A DNA stretch of 64,000 nucleotides from Mycolicibacterium confluentis (GTDB lineage: Bacteria; Actinomycetota; Actinomycetes; Mycobacteriales; Mycobacteriaceae). Made by a program: the position numbers and the translations under genes. Of this stretch, positions 25,321-34,810 are shown in pieces. How positions within the stretch are numbered: the first letter of the stretch is position 1; each line of letters starts with the position of its first letter. Location: NCBI RefSeq assembly GCF_010729895.1, contig NZ_AP022612.1, forward strand, positions 4,092,001-4,156,000, in the 5' to 3' direction. Below the pieces are notes generated by a model. That model was not told where the DNA came from. It saw nothing but the letters and a program-made list of their open reading frames with translations, and ran no database searches.

Positions 25321-26359
25321 GCAGAAGACAAAGCCGCGCGTATGGCAGCGACCGGTGGAGAGCTGGAACCGGACCTGGCTCGGCTTCATCGCGGTGGCGG
25401 TGGTCGCGGCCCTGATCGGCACACTGCTCGCGATCAAGGTCGCCGACGTCGGCTATCGGCACTACACCGCGCGTTTCCTGCAGGCCGCGGCGCTGCGTCC
25501 GGGCAACCCGGTCATGATCGCCGGCATCCCCGTCGGCGAGGTGACCGACATGAAACTCGCGGGTGACCACGTCGAGGCGGCCCTCAAGGTCCGCGGGGAC
25601 ATCACGTTCGGGCAGAACTCCCGCGCCACGATCAAGATCACCACGATCCTGGGTTCCCGGTACCTGTCCCTGCATCCCGCGGGCCCGGGAACACTGCCGG
25701 ACGACACCTTCGACCTCGACCACACCGAGGTGCCGTACGACCTGCAGGAGGCGCTGTCCGACGTCACGACCACCTTCGAGCAGGTCGACTCCGACAAGTT
25801 CGCCGAGACCCTGGGCATTCTGGGCAAGCAGATGGACGCGTTGCCCGCGATCGTGCCGCAGGCCATGCAGAACACCCACACCCTGTCGACCATCGTCGCG
25901 CAGCGCCGCGACCAACTCGGCTCGCTGCTGCAGACCACCGAGATGGTGACCAACACGCTGCGCAGGCAGCAGTCGACGCTGGGCAATCTGGTGAACCAGG
26001 GCAACAGCCTGGTCGGCGAGTTCGTCTCGCGCCGTGACTCTTTCCGGTCGATGATGGCGGGCCTGACCAATCTCGTGGAGACGTTGAGCGGCATCGTGAT
26101 CGACGATCGCCCCGAGTTGGAGGCCCTGCTGCAGAACATCCGCGAGCTGACCGACATGCTCAGCCAGCACGACGACCTTCTGCGCAGCATCCTGCAGTCC
26201 GGGCCCGTCGCGCTGCGCGGCATCACCAACACCACCGGCACCGGCAATGCCGCGGACCTCCACGCCCCCGGCGGCCTGCTGGTGGACTCGTGGATGTGCG
26301 CGATCAGTGGACGGGCCGAGCAGTTCGGCATGATCCCGTACTACAAGGACTGCAAATGA
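25313..26359 (+). CDS. mceC: MceC-position MCE protein, first operon
   Basis: A 348-residue MCE protein. The membrane helix is at about 22-44 and the MCE domain contains ALRPGNPVMIAGIPVGEVTDMKL. A long alpha-helical region follows, with repeated QRRDQLGSLL- and RRDSFRSMM-type heptads. The C-terminus holds two Cys (DSWMC and YYKDCK). The start is the ATG giving MAEQKTKP, inside the end of mceB. No proline-rich tail is present. Confidence 0.9.
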   Translation: MAEQKTKPRVWQRPVESWNRTWLGFIAVAVVAALIGTLLAIKVADVGYRHYTARFLQAAALRPGNPVMIAGIPVGEVTDMKLAGDHVEAALKVRGDITFGQNSRATIKITTILGSRYLSLHPAGPGTLPDDTFDLDHTEVPYDLQEALSDVTTTFEQVDSDKFAETLGILGKQMDALPAIVPQAMQNTHTLSTIVAQRRDQLGSLLQTTEMVTNTLRRQQSTLGNLVNQGNSLVGEFVSRRDSFRSMMAGLTNLVETLSGIVIDDRPELEALLQNIRELTDMLSQHDDLLRSILQSGPVALRGITNTTGTGNAADLHAPGGLLVDSWMCAISGRAEQFGMIPYYKDCK

Positions 26360-27474
26360 CCAGGGGTAGAAGCAGACTCGTCGCCGTGGTCACGACCGTG
26401 GTCGCCTTGACCGTGGTCGTCCTCGCGGCCGGCGGGATGTTCGTGCAGAACAGGCTGAACGCCATCTCGGTGACCGCGCAGTTCGACAGCGCCGCGGGAC
26501 TCTACGAGGGCAACACCGTCGCGGTGCTGGGCATGCCGGTGGGTCAGGTCACCAGGATCACGCCCAAGGGCAGCTACGTCGAGGTCGAGTTCACCGTGGA
26601 CAATGACGTCTCGGTGCCCGCCGACGTGCAGGCCGTCACGATCTCGAACTCGATCCTCACCGACCGGCAGATCGAACTGACTCCGGCCTACACGGGCGGG
26701 CCGAAGTTGGCGAACAAGGCCACCATCGGGCTCAACCGAACCAGGACACCGATCGAATTCGCCCGGGTGCTCGACGTTTTGGACAAGATGGCCGGGTCAC
26801 TGCGCGGCGACGGCAAGGGCAACGGCCCCCTGGCGGATGTGGTCAACGCGAGTGCCGCGATCGCCGACGGCAACGGTCAGATGATGAAGGACGCCCTCGG
26901 CGAACTGTCGAATGCGCTGCGCCTGAGCAGTGAACGCGGTGACGTCACGCGCGACCAGTTGACCACGATCATCCGCAACGTCAGTTCGCTGATGCAGGCA
27001 GCCGCCGACAACGACGGCACACTGCGCGAATTCGGTTCCACGGTGCGGGCTCTGAGCCAGATTCTGGCTGACGAGAACCTGGGTACCGGAACCACGGGCC
27101 GCAAGATCGACGACGTCATCAAGCAGGTCAGCGAGGTGCTCGACAAGCATCGCGACACCGTGAAGCAGATCATCTCCAACAGCGACACCGCGCTGACCAC
27201 GACGGTCGACCACAAGCGGGATCTGGCCGAGTTCCTCGACCTCGCGCCGATGACGCTGGACAACCTCTACAACGTCATCGACCAGAAAAACGGCGCGGCG
27301 CGTGCGCACGTCCTGGTGGACAAGGTGCTGTTCGACACCCAGACCATCAAGGAGGTCTGCAACATGATGGGCCTGCGCCAACTCGGTTGCAGCACCGGAA
27401 CTCTGCAGGACTTCGGCCCCGACTTCGGGCTGGCCTACGTGCTGGATGGCCTCGCGGCGATGGGACAGAAATGA
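26356..27474 (+). CDS. mceD: MceD-position MCE protein, first operon
   Basis: A 372-residue MCE protein with an N-terminal helix (about 9-28) and an MCE domain including LYEGNTVAVLGMPVGQVTRI. The helical tail carries HKRDLAEFLDLAPMTLDNLYN, a segment typical of the D position. The C-terminus has CNMMGLRQLGC. ATGA overlaps join it to mceC and mceE. The same tail motif, in the form RQPELAEFMDLVPLMMQNLSN, appears in the D protein of the second operon. Confidence 0.9.
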   Translation: MTRGRSRLVAVVTTVVALTVVVLAAGGMFVQNRLNAISVTAQFDSAAGLYEGNTVAVLGMPVGQVTRITPKGSYVEVEFTVDNDVSVPADVQAVTISNSILTDRQIELTPAYTGGPKLANKATIGLNRTRTPIEFARVLDVLDKMAGSLRGDGKGNGPLADVVNASAAIADGNGQMMKDALGELSNALRLSSERGDVTRDQLTTIIRNVSSLMQAAADNDGTLREFGSTVRALSQILADENLGTGTTGRKIDDVIKQVSEVLDKHRDTVKQIISNSDTALTTTVDHKRDLAEFLDLAPMTLDNLYNVIDQKNGAARAHVLVDKVLFDTQTIKEVCNMMGLRQLGCSTGTLQDFGPDFGLAYVLDGLAAMGQK

Positions 27475-28775
27475 TGACCCGGGGCAACCGACGAGCCAGA
27501 CTCGTTCTGCCGCTTGCCATGGCCGCATGCCTGAGCGCATCGGCATGCGCGACGGAGGGCCTGGGTTCGTTGCCGCTGCCCGCCCCCGGTGTGGGTTCCG
27601 GCGGGTACACCATCACCGCGGTGTTCTCCAACGCGCTCAACCTCCCCGAGGACGCCAAGGTCAAACTCGCGGGCGCCGATGTGGGCCAGATGGAGTCGAT
27701 GGTCGCCACCAACTACACCGCGGTGGCCACGCTGCGCATCATGGACGGCGTGCGCCTGCCCCACGGCACCACGGCCGAACTGCGGTCGGCCACCCCCTTG
27801 GGCGACGTCTTCGTGTCGGTGCGGCCACCGGCCACCGTCGACCCGAACGCACCACTGCTGACCGACGGCGACACCATCGACCTGGACTCCACGACCTCGG
27901 CGGCCACGGTCGAGTCCGTGCTCGGCTCGGCCGCGATCCTGGTCAACGGTGGGGCCGTACGCAACTTCACCAACATCATCAACGGCCTGGGCAAGGCGAC
28001 CGGCGATCAGGGCCACGCGTTCGGTGCGCTGATCGACAAGACCAACCGGACGCTGGGCAAGCTCAACGCCCGGTCCGGTGACATCGAGACCGCGATGACC
28101 GAGACCAGTCAACTGGTGGCGCAGATCGAGGCGAAGAACGACACCCTCGGCGAGTTGATGAACCAGGCCGGTCCGGCCACCCGGACCCTGGCCGAGAACA
28201 CCACGGGCATCGCGGATCTGGTCAGGACGCTCGGCGACACCGGAGATCAGCTGAAGAAGTTCCCGTCGGTCGCGGGCACCGACACCAGCGGGCGCAGCAT
28301 GATCGCCGACGCCAACCAGATCGCCGGCGCCTGGAACGATCTGGTGCTGGCCCCCGACGCGACGCTGTACTCGCTCAACCGGCTGATGCCGCCACTGATC
28401 AAGGCCACCGCCGGCAACTCGCTGGCGACTCGGGCCAGCATCGACCGGCTGATCCTGGGGTCCATCCCGGACATCGGGTTCGCCGGGGATCCCGGACTGC
28501 ACGGCCCCAAGCGCTACAACTGGGAGCAGCTGGTCGGCTCCTTCAAGTACACGCTGTGGCGCCTGCAGGAGCGGGTCGTGGGCAGGGGTCCGGGAGTTCC
28601 GCAGGTGCCCGTGATCCCCAGCCCGACAGAGCCGGGCCAGATCATCGTGGCCCCCAACGCCGAGGCGCCCCCGCCCGGTCCGGCGCCAGCCGAAACTCCG
28701 CCAGCCGAAACGCCACCCGCGCAGAGCCCGGCGGGACCGCCGCCCGCTCCCCTGCCGGCTGAGGCACCACAGTGA
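27471..28775 (+). CDS. mceE: MceE-position MCE lipoprotein, first operon
   Basis: A 434-residue MCE protein with a lipoprotein-like signal peptide. Candidate lipidated Cys residues lie in LAMAAC and SASAC within the first 24 residues, as usual for the E subunit (LprK-type). The MCE domain contains ALNLPEDAKVKLAGADVGQM. A Pro/Ala-rich tail (about 375-434) ends the chain. Start codons at 27471 and 27474 are both possible; the first overlaps the mceD stop. It contrasts with the second operon, whose E protein has no cysteine. Confidence 0.9.
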   Translation: MMTRGNRRARLVLPLAMAACLSASACATEGLGSLPLPAPGVGSGGYTITAVFSNALNLPEDAKVKLAGADVGQMESMVATNYTAVATLRIMDGVRLPHGTTAELRSATPLGDVFVSVRPPATVDPNAPLLTDGDTIDLDSTTSAATVESVLGSAAILVNGGAVRNFTNIINGLGKATGDQGHAFGALIDKTNRTLGKLNARSGDIETAMTETSQLVAQIEAKNDTLGELMNQAGPATRTLAENTTGIADLVRTLGDTGDQLKKFPSVAGTDTSGRSMIADANQIAGAWNDLVLAPDATLYSLNRLMPPLIKATAGNSLATRASIDRLILGSIPDIGFAGDPGLHGPKRYNWEQLVGSFKYTLWRLQERVVGRGPGVPQVPVIPSPTEPGQIIVAPNAEAPPPGPAPAETPPAETPPAQSPAGPPPAPLPAEAPQ

Positions 28776-30025
28776 TCGGCACCGTCGCCGACGGCATCGT
28801 GGGAGTGGTGCGCGCCGGACACCGCCGCAAGGCATGGTTGTCTGCGGCCGCCCTGATCCTCACGCTCGTCGTGGCCACGGCCTACCTGCTGCTCGGCGCG
28901 CTGCGGGTGAACCCGTTCGCCTCGAGCTACCGAGTCACCGTGGAACTTCCGGAATCCGCGGGCCTGCTGCCGAACCAGGACGTGACGCTGCGCGGCGTCC
29001 CCGTGGGCAAGGTCGAACGCCTCGACATCACCCCGGACGGCGTGAACGCCGTCGTGAACGTGAAATCGTCTGTGCAGATTCCGGTCTCCAGTGATGTCAG
29101 GGTGTCGGGGCTGTCCCCGGCCGGTGAGCAGTACATCGACTTCACGGCCAACTCGGACAGCGGCCCCTTCCTGGCGGACGGCGGTGTCATCGAAAAAGGT
29201 AGGGCGGGAGTGCCGGTCAGCCTCGCCGATCTGCTGGCCAACGCCGACGGGGCCCTGGCCCAGGTCGACACGGAGAAGATCGAGCTGATGAAGCGCGAAC
29301 TGAGCCTGAGTCAGGCCGGGCCGCAGAAGCTTGCCGACATCATCGACGGCGGGACATTCCTGCTGTCGACGCTCGACTCGGTGCTTCCGGAGACCACGAG
29401 CATGCTGCGCTCCAGTCGCGTCGTCCTGACCATGGTCGCCGACAAGAACGCCGGAATCGACGTCGCCTCAGACAATCTGAACCAGACTCTCGGTGGGATC
29501 GCCGAGATGAGCGAGGGATTCAAGCGCCTCACCGATCAGGCCCCAGAGGCGCTGACGAAGGTCGACAACCTCTTCACCGACAACTCCGACACCATGGTCG
29601 GCCTGCTCGGCAACCTCACGACGACCTCGCGTCTGCTCTATCTGCGGGTGCCCGCACTCAACGCGCTGTTCCCGGACTACCGCACCTCGGTGCTCGACGC
29701 CCTGGGAAGCATCATGCACGACAAGGGATTGTGGGCGACGGCCGATATCTACACGCGATATTCGTGCGAGTACGGGACCCCGCGCCGGGCACCGTCGGCG
29801 ATCGATTTCGCCGAACCGTTCATGTACACCTACTGCCGCGACGAGCATCCCGGCGTGCTGGTCCGCGGCGCGAAGAATGCGCCGCGCCCCGCCGAGGAGG
29901 ACAACGGGGCCGGTCCGCCGCCCGGCGCCGACCTGGGCCGCGTCACCGATCCGACGCCCAAGGGGCGGTTCTCGATTCCGACGGAATACGGCGCTCCTGC
30001 GCCGTCCTTCGAGCCACCCCGTTGA
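28772..30025 (+). CDS. mceF: MceF-position MCE protein, first operon
   Basis: A 417-residue MCE protein begun by a GTG that overlaps the mceE stop. The membrane helix is at about 20-42 and the MCE domain includes GLLPNQDVTLRGVPVGKVERLDI. Near the C-terminus the stretch YTYCRDEHPGVLVRGAKNAPRP resembles the equivalent region of the second operon's F protein (RYC, then MRGAVNAPRP). It is the last of six MCE subunits. A Mas gene follows 25 bases later. Confidence 0.9.
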   Translation: MIGTVADGIVGVVRAGHRRKAWLSAAALILTLVVATAYLLLGALRVNPFASSYRVTVELPESAGLLPNQDVTLRGVPVGKVERLDITPDGVNAVVNVKSSVQIPVSSDVRVSGLSPAGEQYIDFTANSDSGPFLADGGVIEKGRAGVPVSLADLLANADGALAQVDTEKIELMKRELSLSQAGPQKLADIIDGGTFLLSTLDSVLPETTSMLRSSRVVLTMVADKNAGIDVASDNLNQTLGGIAEMSEGFKRLTDQAPEALTKVDNLFTDNSDTMVGLLGNLTTTSRLLYLRVPALNALFPDYRTSVLDALGSIMHDKGLWATADIYTRYSCEYGTPRRAPSAIDFAEPFMYTYCRDEHPGVLVRGAKNAPRPAEEDNGAGPPPGADLGRVTDPTPKGRFSIPTEYGAPAPSFEPPR

Positions 30026-30050
30026 CACCCGACCCGTAGAGGAGACATCG

Positions 30051-30737
30051 TTGCCTGTGGCTTCTGACAACAAGTCCGACATCAAACCCGAGAGCGAGTC
30101 CGCGGATAAGGCGGAGGAGCAGGTCGACTCCACCTCGGAATCCGACGCCGACACCGAACTCGTCGACGAGGTGGACGCGGCGTCCGACGCCGAGGCTGAC
30201 ACCGACGAGGACAGCGAGACCGACACCGAATCGGAGGTCGAATCCGAATCCTCGCCGAAGCGCCGGGGCCGCGTAGCCATCGTCGCGGCGGCCGTGGTGC
30301 TGGCCGCGGCACTGGGCGGGGCCGGGTTCCTCGGCTGGAAGGTGTGGGACCTCACGAGCGTCGCCTCCGCGGGTCAACAGGCCCAGGACGCCGCGGTCGC
30401 CTACGCGCAGGTGCTCACCAGCATCGACTCGAACAAGGTCGACGAGAACTTCAACCAGGTGCTCGACGGCGCCACGGGTGAGTTCAAGGACATGTACTCG
30501 CAGTCGAGTGTGCAGTTGCGCCAACTCCTCATCGACAACAAGGCGGCCGCGCACGGCGTCGTCGTCGACTCGGCCGTGCAGTCGGCGTCGCGGGACAAGG
30601 TCGTCGTCCTGCTCTTCGTCGACCAGGCGGTGTCCAACACCAACGTCCCGGACCCGCGCATCGACCGCAGCCGGATCAAGATGACGATGGAAGACGTCGA
30701 CGGCCGTTGGCGGGCAAGCAAAGTCGAACTGCCCTGA
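30051..30737 (+). CDS. Mce-associated (Mas) membrane protein, first operon
   Basis: A 228-residue protein. The first 68 residues are almost entirely Glu, Asp, Ser, Thr and Ala, a disordered acidic cytosolic tail. A basic KRRGR and one membrane helix (about 75-97) follow, then an extracytoplasmic domain of about 130 residues containing AAVAYAQVLTSIDSNKVDENFNQ and ending RWRASKVELP. Mas proteins are thought to stabilise or assist Mce complexes. The TTG at 30051 is chosen because AGAGGAG precedes it; GTG at 30057 is the alternative. Confidence 0.82.
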   Translation: MPVASDNKSDIKPESESADKAEEQVDSTSESDADTELVDEVDAASDAEADTDEDSETDTESEVESESSPKRRGRVAIVAAAVVLAAALGGAGFLGWKVWDLTSVASAGQQAQDAAVAYAQVLTSIDSNKVDENFNQVLDGATGEFKDMYSQSSVQLRQLLIDNKAAAHGVVVDSAVQSASRDKVVVLLFVDQAVSNTNVPDPRIDRSRIKMTMEDVDGRWRASKVELP

Positions 30738-30742
30738 TCGCG

Positions 30743-31540
30743 ATGAACACCGTCGCGATCCGCACCTGCCTGGCCGCGGTGGCCGTCGTCGCGGCCGGCG
30801 TTCTGAACGCACCCTGCGCGGGGGCGGCGGCCGCGTCCTTCTGCGCCGAACTCGACGGACAGTGGGACGGGCTGTACTGCCGCACCGCCGTCACGGCACC
30901 GCGCAATGCGGTCCGTGACATCAAGGTTGCGGTCCCCGCCGAACTGATCGACGACGTGACCGCCGGCCCGGTGATCCGGGACTACCTGACGAATCTGGTG
31001 GGCAACTGGCGGCGGGTGGCCCAGACGATGGTCGCGGACAGTTGGGGTGAGGGGAACTACGAGATCTTCCGCCGCGGTGACACGGTGTCGGCCGTGTTTC
31101 GGGAGACCTATCACGCCGACGGGCCCGACTTCAACAACGCCTATCGGACCTTCACGTTCGATCTGGCGGGCGGTCGCCAACTGAGCCTGGCGGACCTGAC
31201 CAAGCCGGGCACAGACCCGCTGACCGCGATCCCCCCACTTGCGCACCCTTTCGTCGTGCAGGCACTCGATGTGGCACCGCCTGCCCACCAGCCCGGCACG
31301 TATCCCTTTGTGCCGGAGCGCTGGACGCCCGACAAGGTGTACTCGGGCGGGTACAAGGCGTGGGCCCTGACCCCTGACGAACTGATCCTCTACATGCCGG
31401 ACTATCCGGTCGGCCGGGACTCCCCGACCGACTTCACGCCCGGAATCATGCAGTGGAACATGGACGGCGGAACCGTCAAGGCACACATCCCGCTCGCGGC
31501 TTTGGCGCCGGTGCTGAGACCCGAATTCGGCGGCGTCTGA
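30743..31540 (+). CDS. Secreted RsiV/MPT64-like (DUF3298-type) protein
   Basis: A 265-residue exported protein with a signal peptide (about 1-32) and two early Cys (SFCAEL and LYCRTA). The C-terminal half resembles the RsiV/MPT64 fold: AYRTFTFDLAGGRQLSLADL, then WALTPDELILYMPDYPVG and VKAHIPLAALAPVLRP. It starts 5 bases after the Mas stop, so it is the tenth gene of the operon. The function of this family in lipid import is not known; a secreted accessory or substrate-binding role is a guess. Confidence 0.68.
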   Translation: MNTVAIRTCLAAVAVVAAGVLNAPCAGAAAASFCAELDGQWDGLYCRTAVTAPRNAVRDIKVAVPAELIDDVTAGPVIRDYLTNLVGNWRRVAQTMVADSWGEGNYEIFRRGDTVSAVFRETYHADGPDFNNAYRTFTFDLAGGRQLSLADLTKPGTDPLTAIPPLAHPFVVQALDVAPPAHQPGTYPFVPERWTPDKVYSGGYKAWALTPDELILYMPDYPVGRDSPTDFTPGIMQWNMDGGTVKAHIPLAALAPVLRPEFGGV

Positions 31541-31567
31541 GGCGAAGCCGGCGCGGCTGACCCGGCG

Positions 31568-32476
31568 TCAGTAACCGCCGGGCGGACGCGTGCCGTCGCG
31601 GCCCGCCATATCCTCGAGGCGCCGAATCCGGTCCTGGATGGGCGGATGCGTCGAGAACAGCTTGCCGATGCGCTCACCCGAGCGGAACGGGCTCGCGATC
31701 ATCAGGTGCGCCTGATCGGCCAGCTTGGGGTCCGGCGGCAGCGGCGCCTGCTCGACCCCGCCGGAGATCTTGCGCAGGGCCGACGCCAGCGCCAACGGGT
31801 CACCGGTCAACTCGGCACCCGACTGGTCGGCCTGGTACTCACGCGAGCGCGACACCGCCATGCGGACCACGGTGGCGGCAAGGGGGCCGAGAAGCTGGAT
31901 CAGCAGCAGACCCAGGAAGTTCCCGCCGCCCTGGCGGTTGTTGTTGCCGAACATGCCCGCGATCCACGCGACGTTGGCCAGCGCGGTGATCACCGAGGCC
32001 ATGGCGCCGGCCACGCACGAGATCAGGATGTCGCGGTTGTACACGTGGGAGAGCTCATGTCCCAGCACGGCGCGCAGTTCGCGTTCGTTGAGGATCTGAA
32101 GGATCCCGGTGGTGCAGCACACCGCGGCGTTGCGCGGGTTGCGGCCCGTCGCGAACGCGTTCGGGTTGGCGGTGTCCGAGATGTAGAGGCGCGGCATGGG
32201 CTGGTGCGCCGTGGTCGCGAGTTCCCGCACGATGCGGTGCATCTCGGGCGCCTGCAGTTCGGTGACCGGCTGTGCGTGCATGGCCCGCAGGGCCAGCTTG
32301 TCACTGTTGAAGTACGTGTAGGCGTTGGTGCCGAGCGCGAACAGCAGCGCGACCCAGATCCACGTGGTCGAGCCGGTCGACTGGGCGAACAGCGCGCCGA
32401 TGAACATGATCAGCCCGGTGAACCCCAAGAGCAGCACAAAGGTCTTGATGCGGTTACCCGCCGGGTGCCACGTCAT
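31568..32476 (-). CDS. htpX: Membrane zinc metalloprotease HtpX
   Basis: A 302-residue M48 protease for quality control of membrane proteins. Two N-terminal helices, the zinc motif HELSH at 140-144 and the third-ligand region [10 protein letters not shown] (Glu about 213) are all intact. The C-terminus has [14 protein letters not shown], typical of the family. It lies downstream of grcC1 in the same direction with a 72-base gap, matching the M. tuberculosis order Rv0562-Rv0563. It converges with the mce operon end. Confidence 0.95.
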   Translation of the reverse strand: MTWHPAGNRIKTFVLLLGFTGLIMFIGALFAQSTGSTTWIWVALLFALGTNAYTYFNSDKLALRAMHAQPVTELQAPEMHRIVRELATTAHQPMPRLYISDTANPNAFATGRNPRNAAVCCTTGILQILNERELRAVLGHELSHVYNRDILISCVAGAMASVITALANVAWIAGMFGNNNRQGGGNFLGLLLIQLLGPLAATVVRMAVSRSREYQADQSGAELTGDPLALASALRKISGGVEQAPLPPDPKLADQAHLMIASPFRSGERIGKLFSTHPPIQDRIRRLEDMAGRDGTRPPGGY

Positions 32477-32548
32477 CAGCGTCCTCCTGCAATGTCGGTC
32501 TCCTGCGCTGATTAAACGCTCACCTGGGCTCGCAGGTTCCCGTAGGGG

Positions 32549-33556
32549 TTATCCGTGTCGGTTCACGGTGTAGTCGACCAGCGACGCCAGCGCCTGGCGA
32601 CCGGGTGAGTCCGGCAACTGGTCGAGCTCGGCGCGTGCCTTCGCGGCGTATTCGCGCACGGTCTGCTTGGCCTTGGCGATGCCCGAGGAGACCCGCAGCA
32701 GCCCCAGGGCCTCGGCCACCAGTGCGTCGTCCTCGACCGGTTCTTTCAGCAGTTCCCGGAGGCGCTCGGCGTCGGGACCGGTCTCGCGCAGCGCGTAGAG
32801 CACGGGAAGGGTGTGCACGCCTTCGCGCAGGTCGGTGCCGGGGAGTTTGCCGGACTCGTCGGGGTCGCTGTCGATGTCGATGATGTCGTCGGAGATCTGG
32901 AACACCATGCCGACGATGCCGCCGAGGCGCGCGAGGCGCTCGATCTGCTCGGGGTCGGATCCGGAGAATGTCGCACCGAAGCGACCCGACGCGGCGATCA
33001 GGCACGCCGTCTTCTCGTAGACCACCTTGAGGTAGTGGTCGATGGCGTCGACGCTGTCGGCCGCGCCCCGGGTCTCGCGCATCTGCCCTGTCACGAGTTC
33101 GGCGAACGTGTCGGCGATCACCAGGACCGCCTCGGGCCCCAGCCTCGACACCAGACGCGACGCCGTCGCAAACAGGTAGTCACCCGCCAGGATCGCGATG
33201 TTGTTGCTCCACCGGGCATTGGCGCTGGGCGCGCCGCGCCGGACCTGAGCCTCGTCCATGACGTCGTCGTGGTACAGCGTGGCCAGGTGCACCATCTCGA
33301 TGACGGCGCCCGCGATGGTCACCTCGGTGGCCGCCGGGCGAGGGCCAAGGGAGGCCGCCAGCACCGTGAACAGGGGCCGGAAACGCTTTCCACCTGCCAG
33401 GAACAGATGCTGGACGGCCTCTGCCATCAGATCGTCCGCACGACCGAGTTCGGCCTGCATCAACTGCTCGATCTGGGCCACTCCGTCGCGGACGCTCTGC
33501 GCGAATTCGGCGTCCCCGAAGTCCACTCCCGCCACCACGCTCGCCGGTGTCCTCAT
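32549..33556 (-). CDS. grcC1: Long-chain polyprenyl diphosphate synthase (GrcC1 type)
   Basis: A 335-residue trans-prenyltransferase that elongates an allylic diphosphate with isopentenyl diphosphate, most likely supplying the side chain of menaquinone. The first Asp-rich motif DDVMD is at 97-101 and the second is DDIID in QISDDIIDIDSD. The KRFRP segment near residue 57 binds diphosphate. The ATG gives MRTPASVVAG and is only 21 bases from the divergent menJ start. Chain length of the product cannot be read here. Confidence 0.9.
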   Translation of the reverse strand: MRTPASVVAGVDFGDAEFAQSVRDGVAQIEQLMQAELGRADDLMAEAVQHLFLAGGKRFRPLFTVLAASLGPRPAATEVTIAGAVIEMVHLATLYHDDVMDEAQVRRGAPSANARWSNNIAILAGDYLFATASRLVSRLGPEAVLVIADTFAELVTGQMRETRGAADSVDAIDHYLKVVYEKTACLIAASGRFGATFSGSDPEQIERLARLGGIVGMVFQISDDIIDIDSDPDESGKLPGTDLREGVHTLPVLYALRETGPDAERLRELLKEPVEDDALVAEALGLLRVSSGIAKAKQTVREYAAKARAELDQLPDSPGRQALASLVDYTVNRHG

Positions 33557-33577
33557 TGGTCCAACATACTGGGAACC
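33557..33577. promoter_or_regulatory. Compact divergent promoter for grcC1 and menJ
   Basis: Only 21 bases separate the two start codons. On the minus strand TATGTT (33568-33563) ends 6 bases before the grcC1 ATG. On the plus strand CATACT (33565-33570) ends 7 bases before the menJ GTG. Both fit a -10 element placed for leaderless transcripts, and the two elements overlap. There is no room for ribosome sites. Confidence 0.5.
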
Positions 33578-34810
33578 GTGAACAGCTACGTCGCCCATAC
33601 CGCCGAGGTGGTCGTCGTCGGCGCCGGACCGGCGGGTTCGGCGGCCGCGGCCTGGGCCGCCCGCGCGGGCCGGGACGTCATCGTGATCGATTCCGCGACG
33701 TTCCCGCGCGACAAGACCTGCGGCGACGGTCTGACGCCCCGCGCGGTCGCCGAACTTCAGCTTCTGGGGCTGGGCGGTTGGCTCGACGAGCACATCCGGC
33801 ACCTCGGACTGCGCCTGGCGGGTTTCGGCTCGGAGGTCGAAGTCCCTTGGCCGGGCCCGTCCTTCCCGTCCACCGGCTCCGCGGTACCCCGCACCGAACT
33901 CGACGACCGGATCCGCCAGGTCGCCGAGGATTCCGGCGCCAAGATGCTGCTCGGAGTCAAAGCCGTTGACGTCGAACATGATTCGGTGGGTCGAGTGACG
34001 GCGGTGGTGCTGGCAGACGGATCCCGCGTGGAATGCCGCGCGCTGATCGTCGCCGACGGCGTCCGTTCGACGCTGGGCCGCGTCCTGGGCCGAGAGTGGC
34101 ACCAGGAGACCGTGTACGGCGTCGCGGCCCGCGGGTACGTGGCCTCCCCGCGCGCCGACGAACCGTGGATCTCCTCGGACCTGGAACTGCGGTCCACCGA
34201 AGGGGCCGTGCTTCCGGGCTACGGGTGGATCTTCCCGCTGGGAAACGGTGAGGTGAACATCGGCGTCGGCGCGTTGGCCACCGCCAAGCGACCCGCCGAC
34301 GTCGCGCTGAAACCCCTGATCAGGCACTACACCGACCTCAAACGCGCGGACTGGGGTTTTGAGGGCCCACCCCGCGCCGTGGCCTCGGCGCTGCTGCCGA
34401 TGGGCGGCGCGGTCTCGGGTGTCGCGGGCCCGAACTGGATGCTGATCGGCGACGCTGCGGCCTGCGTCAACCCACTCAACGGCGAGGGCATCGACTACGG
34501 CCTCGAAACCGGGCGGTTGGCCGCCGACCTGCTGGACTCCCCCGACGTCTCGGCCGCGTGGCCCGCCCTGCTGCGGGCGCACTACGGCAAGGGGTTCTCG
34601 GTGGCTCGCCGGTTGGCGCTGTTGTTGACCCTGCCGCGGTTCCTGCCGCTGACGGGTCCGATCGCGATGCGTTCGACGGCGCTGATGGGCATCGCGGTGC
34701 GCGTCATGGGCAACCTGGTCACCGACGAGGACGCCGACGCGATCGCTCGGGTGTGGCGGGTCGCCGGGGCGGGTTCGCGGCGCATCGACCGCCGCAAGCC
34801 GTTCACGTGA
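33578..34810 (+). CDS. menJ: Menaquinone side-chain reductase (geranylgeranyl reductase family)
   Basis: A 410-residue FAD-dependent oxidoreductase. The FAD motif VVVGAGPAGSAAAAW (about 12-26) is followed by FPRDKTCGDGLTPRAVAEL, the geranylgeranyl reductase signature. MLIGDAAACVNPLNGEGIDYGLETG binds FAD near the C-terminus. It matches M. tuberculosis MenJ (Rv0561c), which saturates one isoprene unit of menaquinone-9. The start is a GTG without a ribosome site, consistent with a leaderless mRNA. A divergent prenyl synthase supports the menaquinone role. Confidence 0.9.
   Translation: MNSYVAHTAEVVVVGAGPAGSAAAAWAARAGRDVIVIDSATFPRDKTCGDGLTPRAVAELQLLGLGGWLDEHIRHLGLRLAGFGSEVEVPWPGPSFPSTGSAVPRTELDDRIRQVAEDSGAKMLLGVKAVDVEHDSVGRVTAVVLADGSRVECRALIVADGVRSTLGRVLGREWHQETVYGVAARGYVASPRADEPWISSDLELRSTEGAVLPGYGWIFPLGNGEVNIGVGALATAKRPADVALKPLIRHYTDLKRADWGFEGPPRAVASALLPMGGAVSGVAGPNWMLIGDAAACVNPLNGEGIDYGLETGRLAADLLDSPDVSAAWPALLRAHYGKGFSVARRLALLLTLPRFLPLTGPIAMRSTALMGIAVRVMGNLVTDEDADAIARVWRVAGAGSRRIDRRKPFT

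Noticed and set aside
20926..31540. Assigning the two operons to numbered families such as mce1, mce4 or mce5
   Set aside because: The subunit order and motifs establish mce operons, but the numbered family needs a tree with reference sequences, which I could not run.
32549..34582. N-terminal extension of the prenyl synthase across the divergent menJ gene
   Set aside because: The extension is antisense to menJ, low quality, and the ATG at 33556 gives the normal family length with the DDxxD motif in the usual place.
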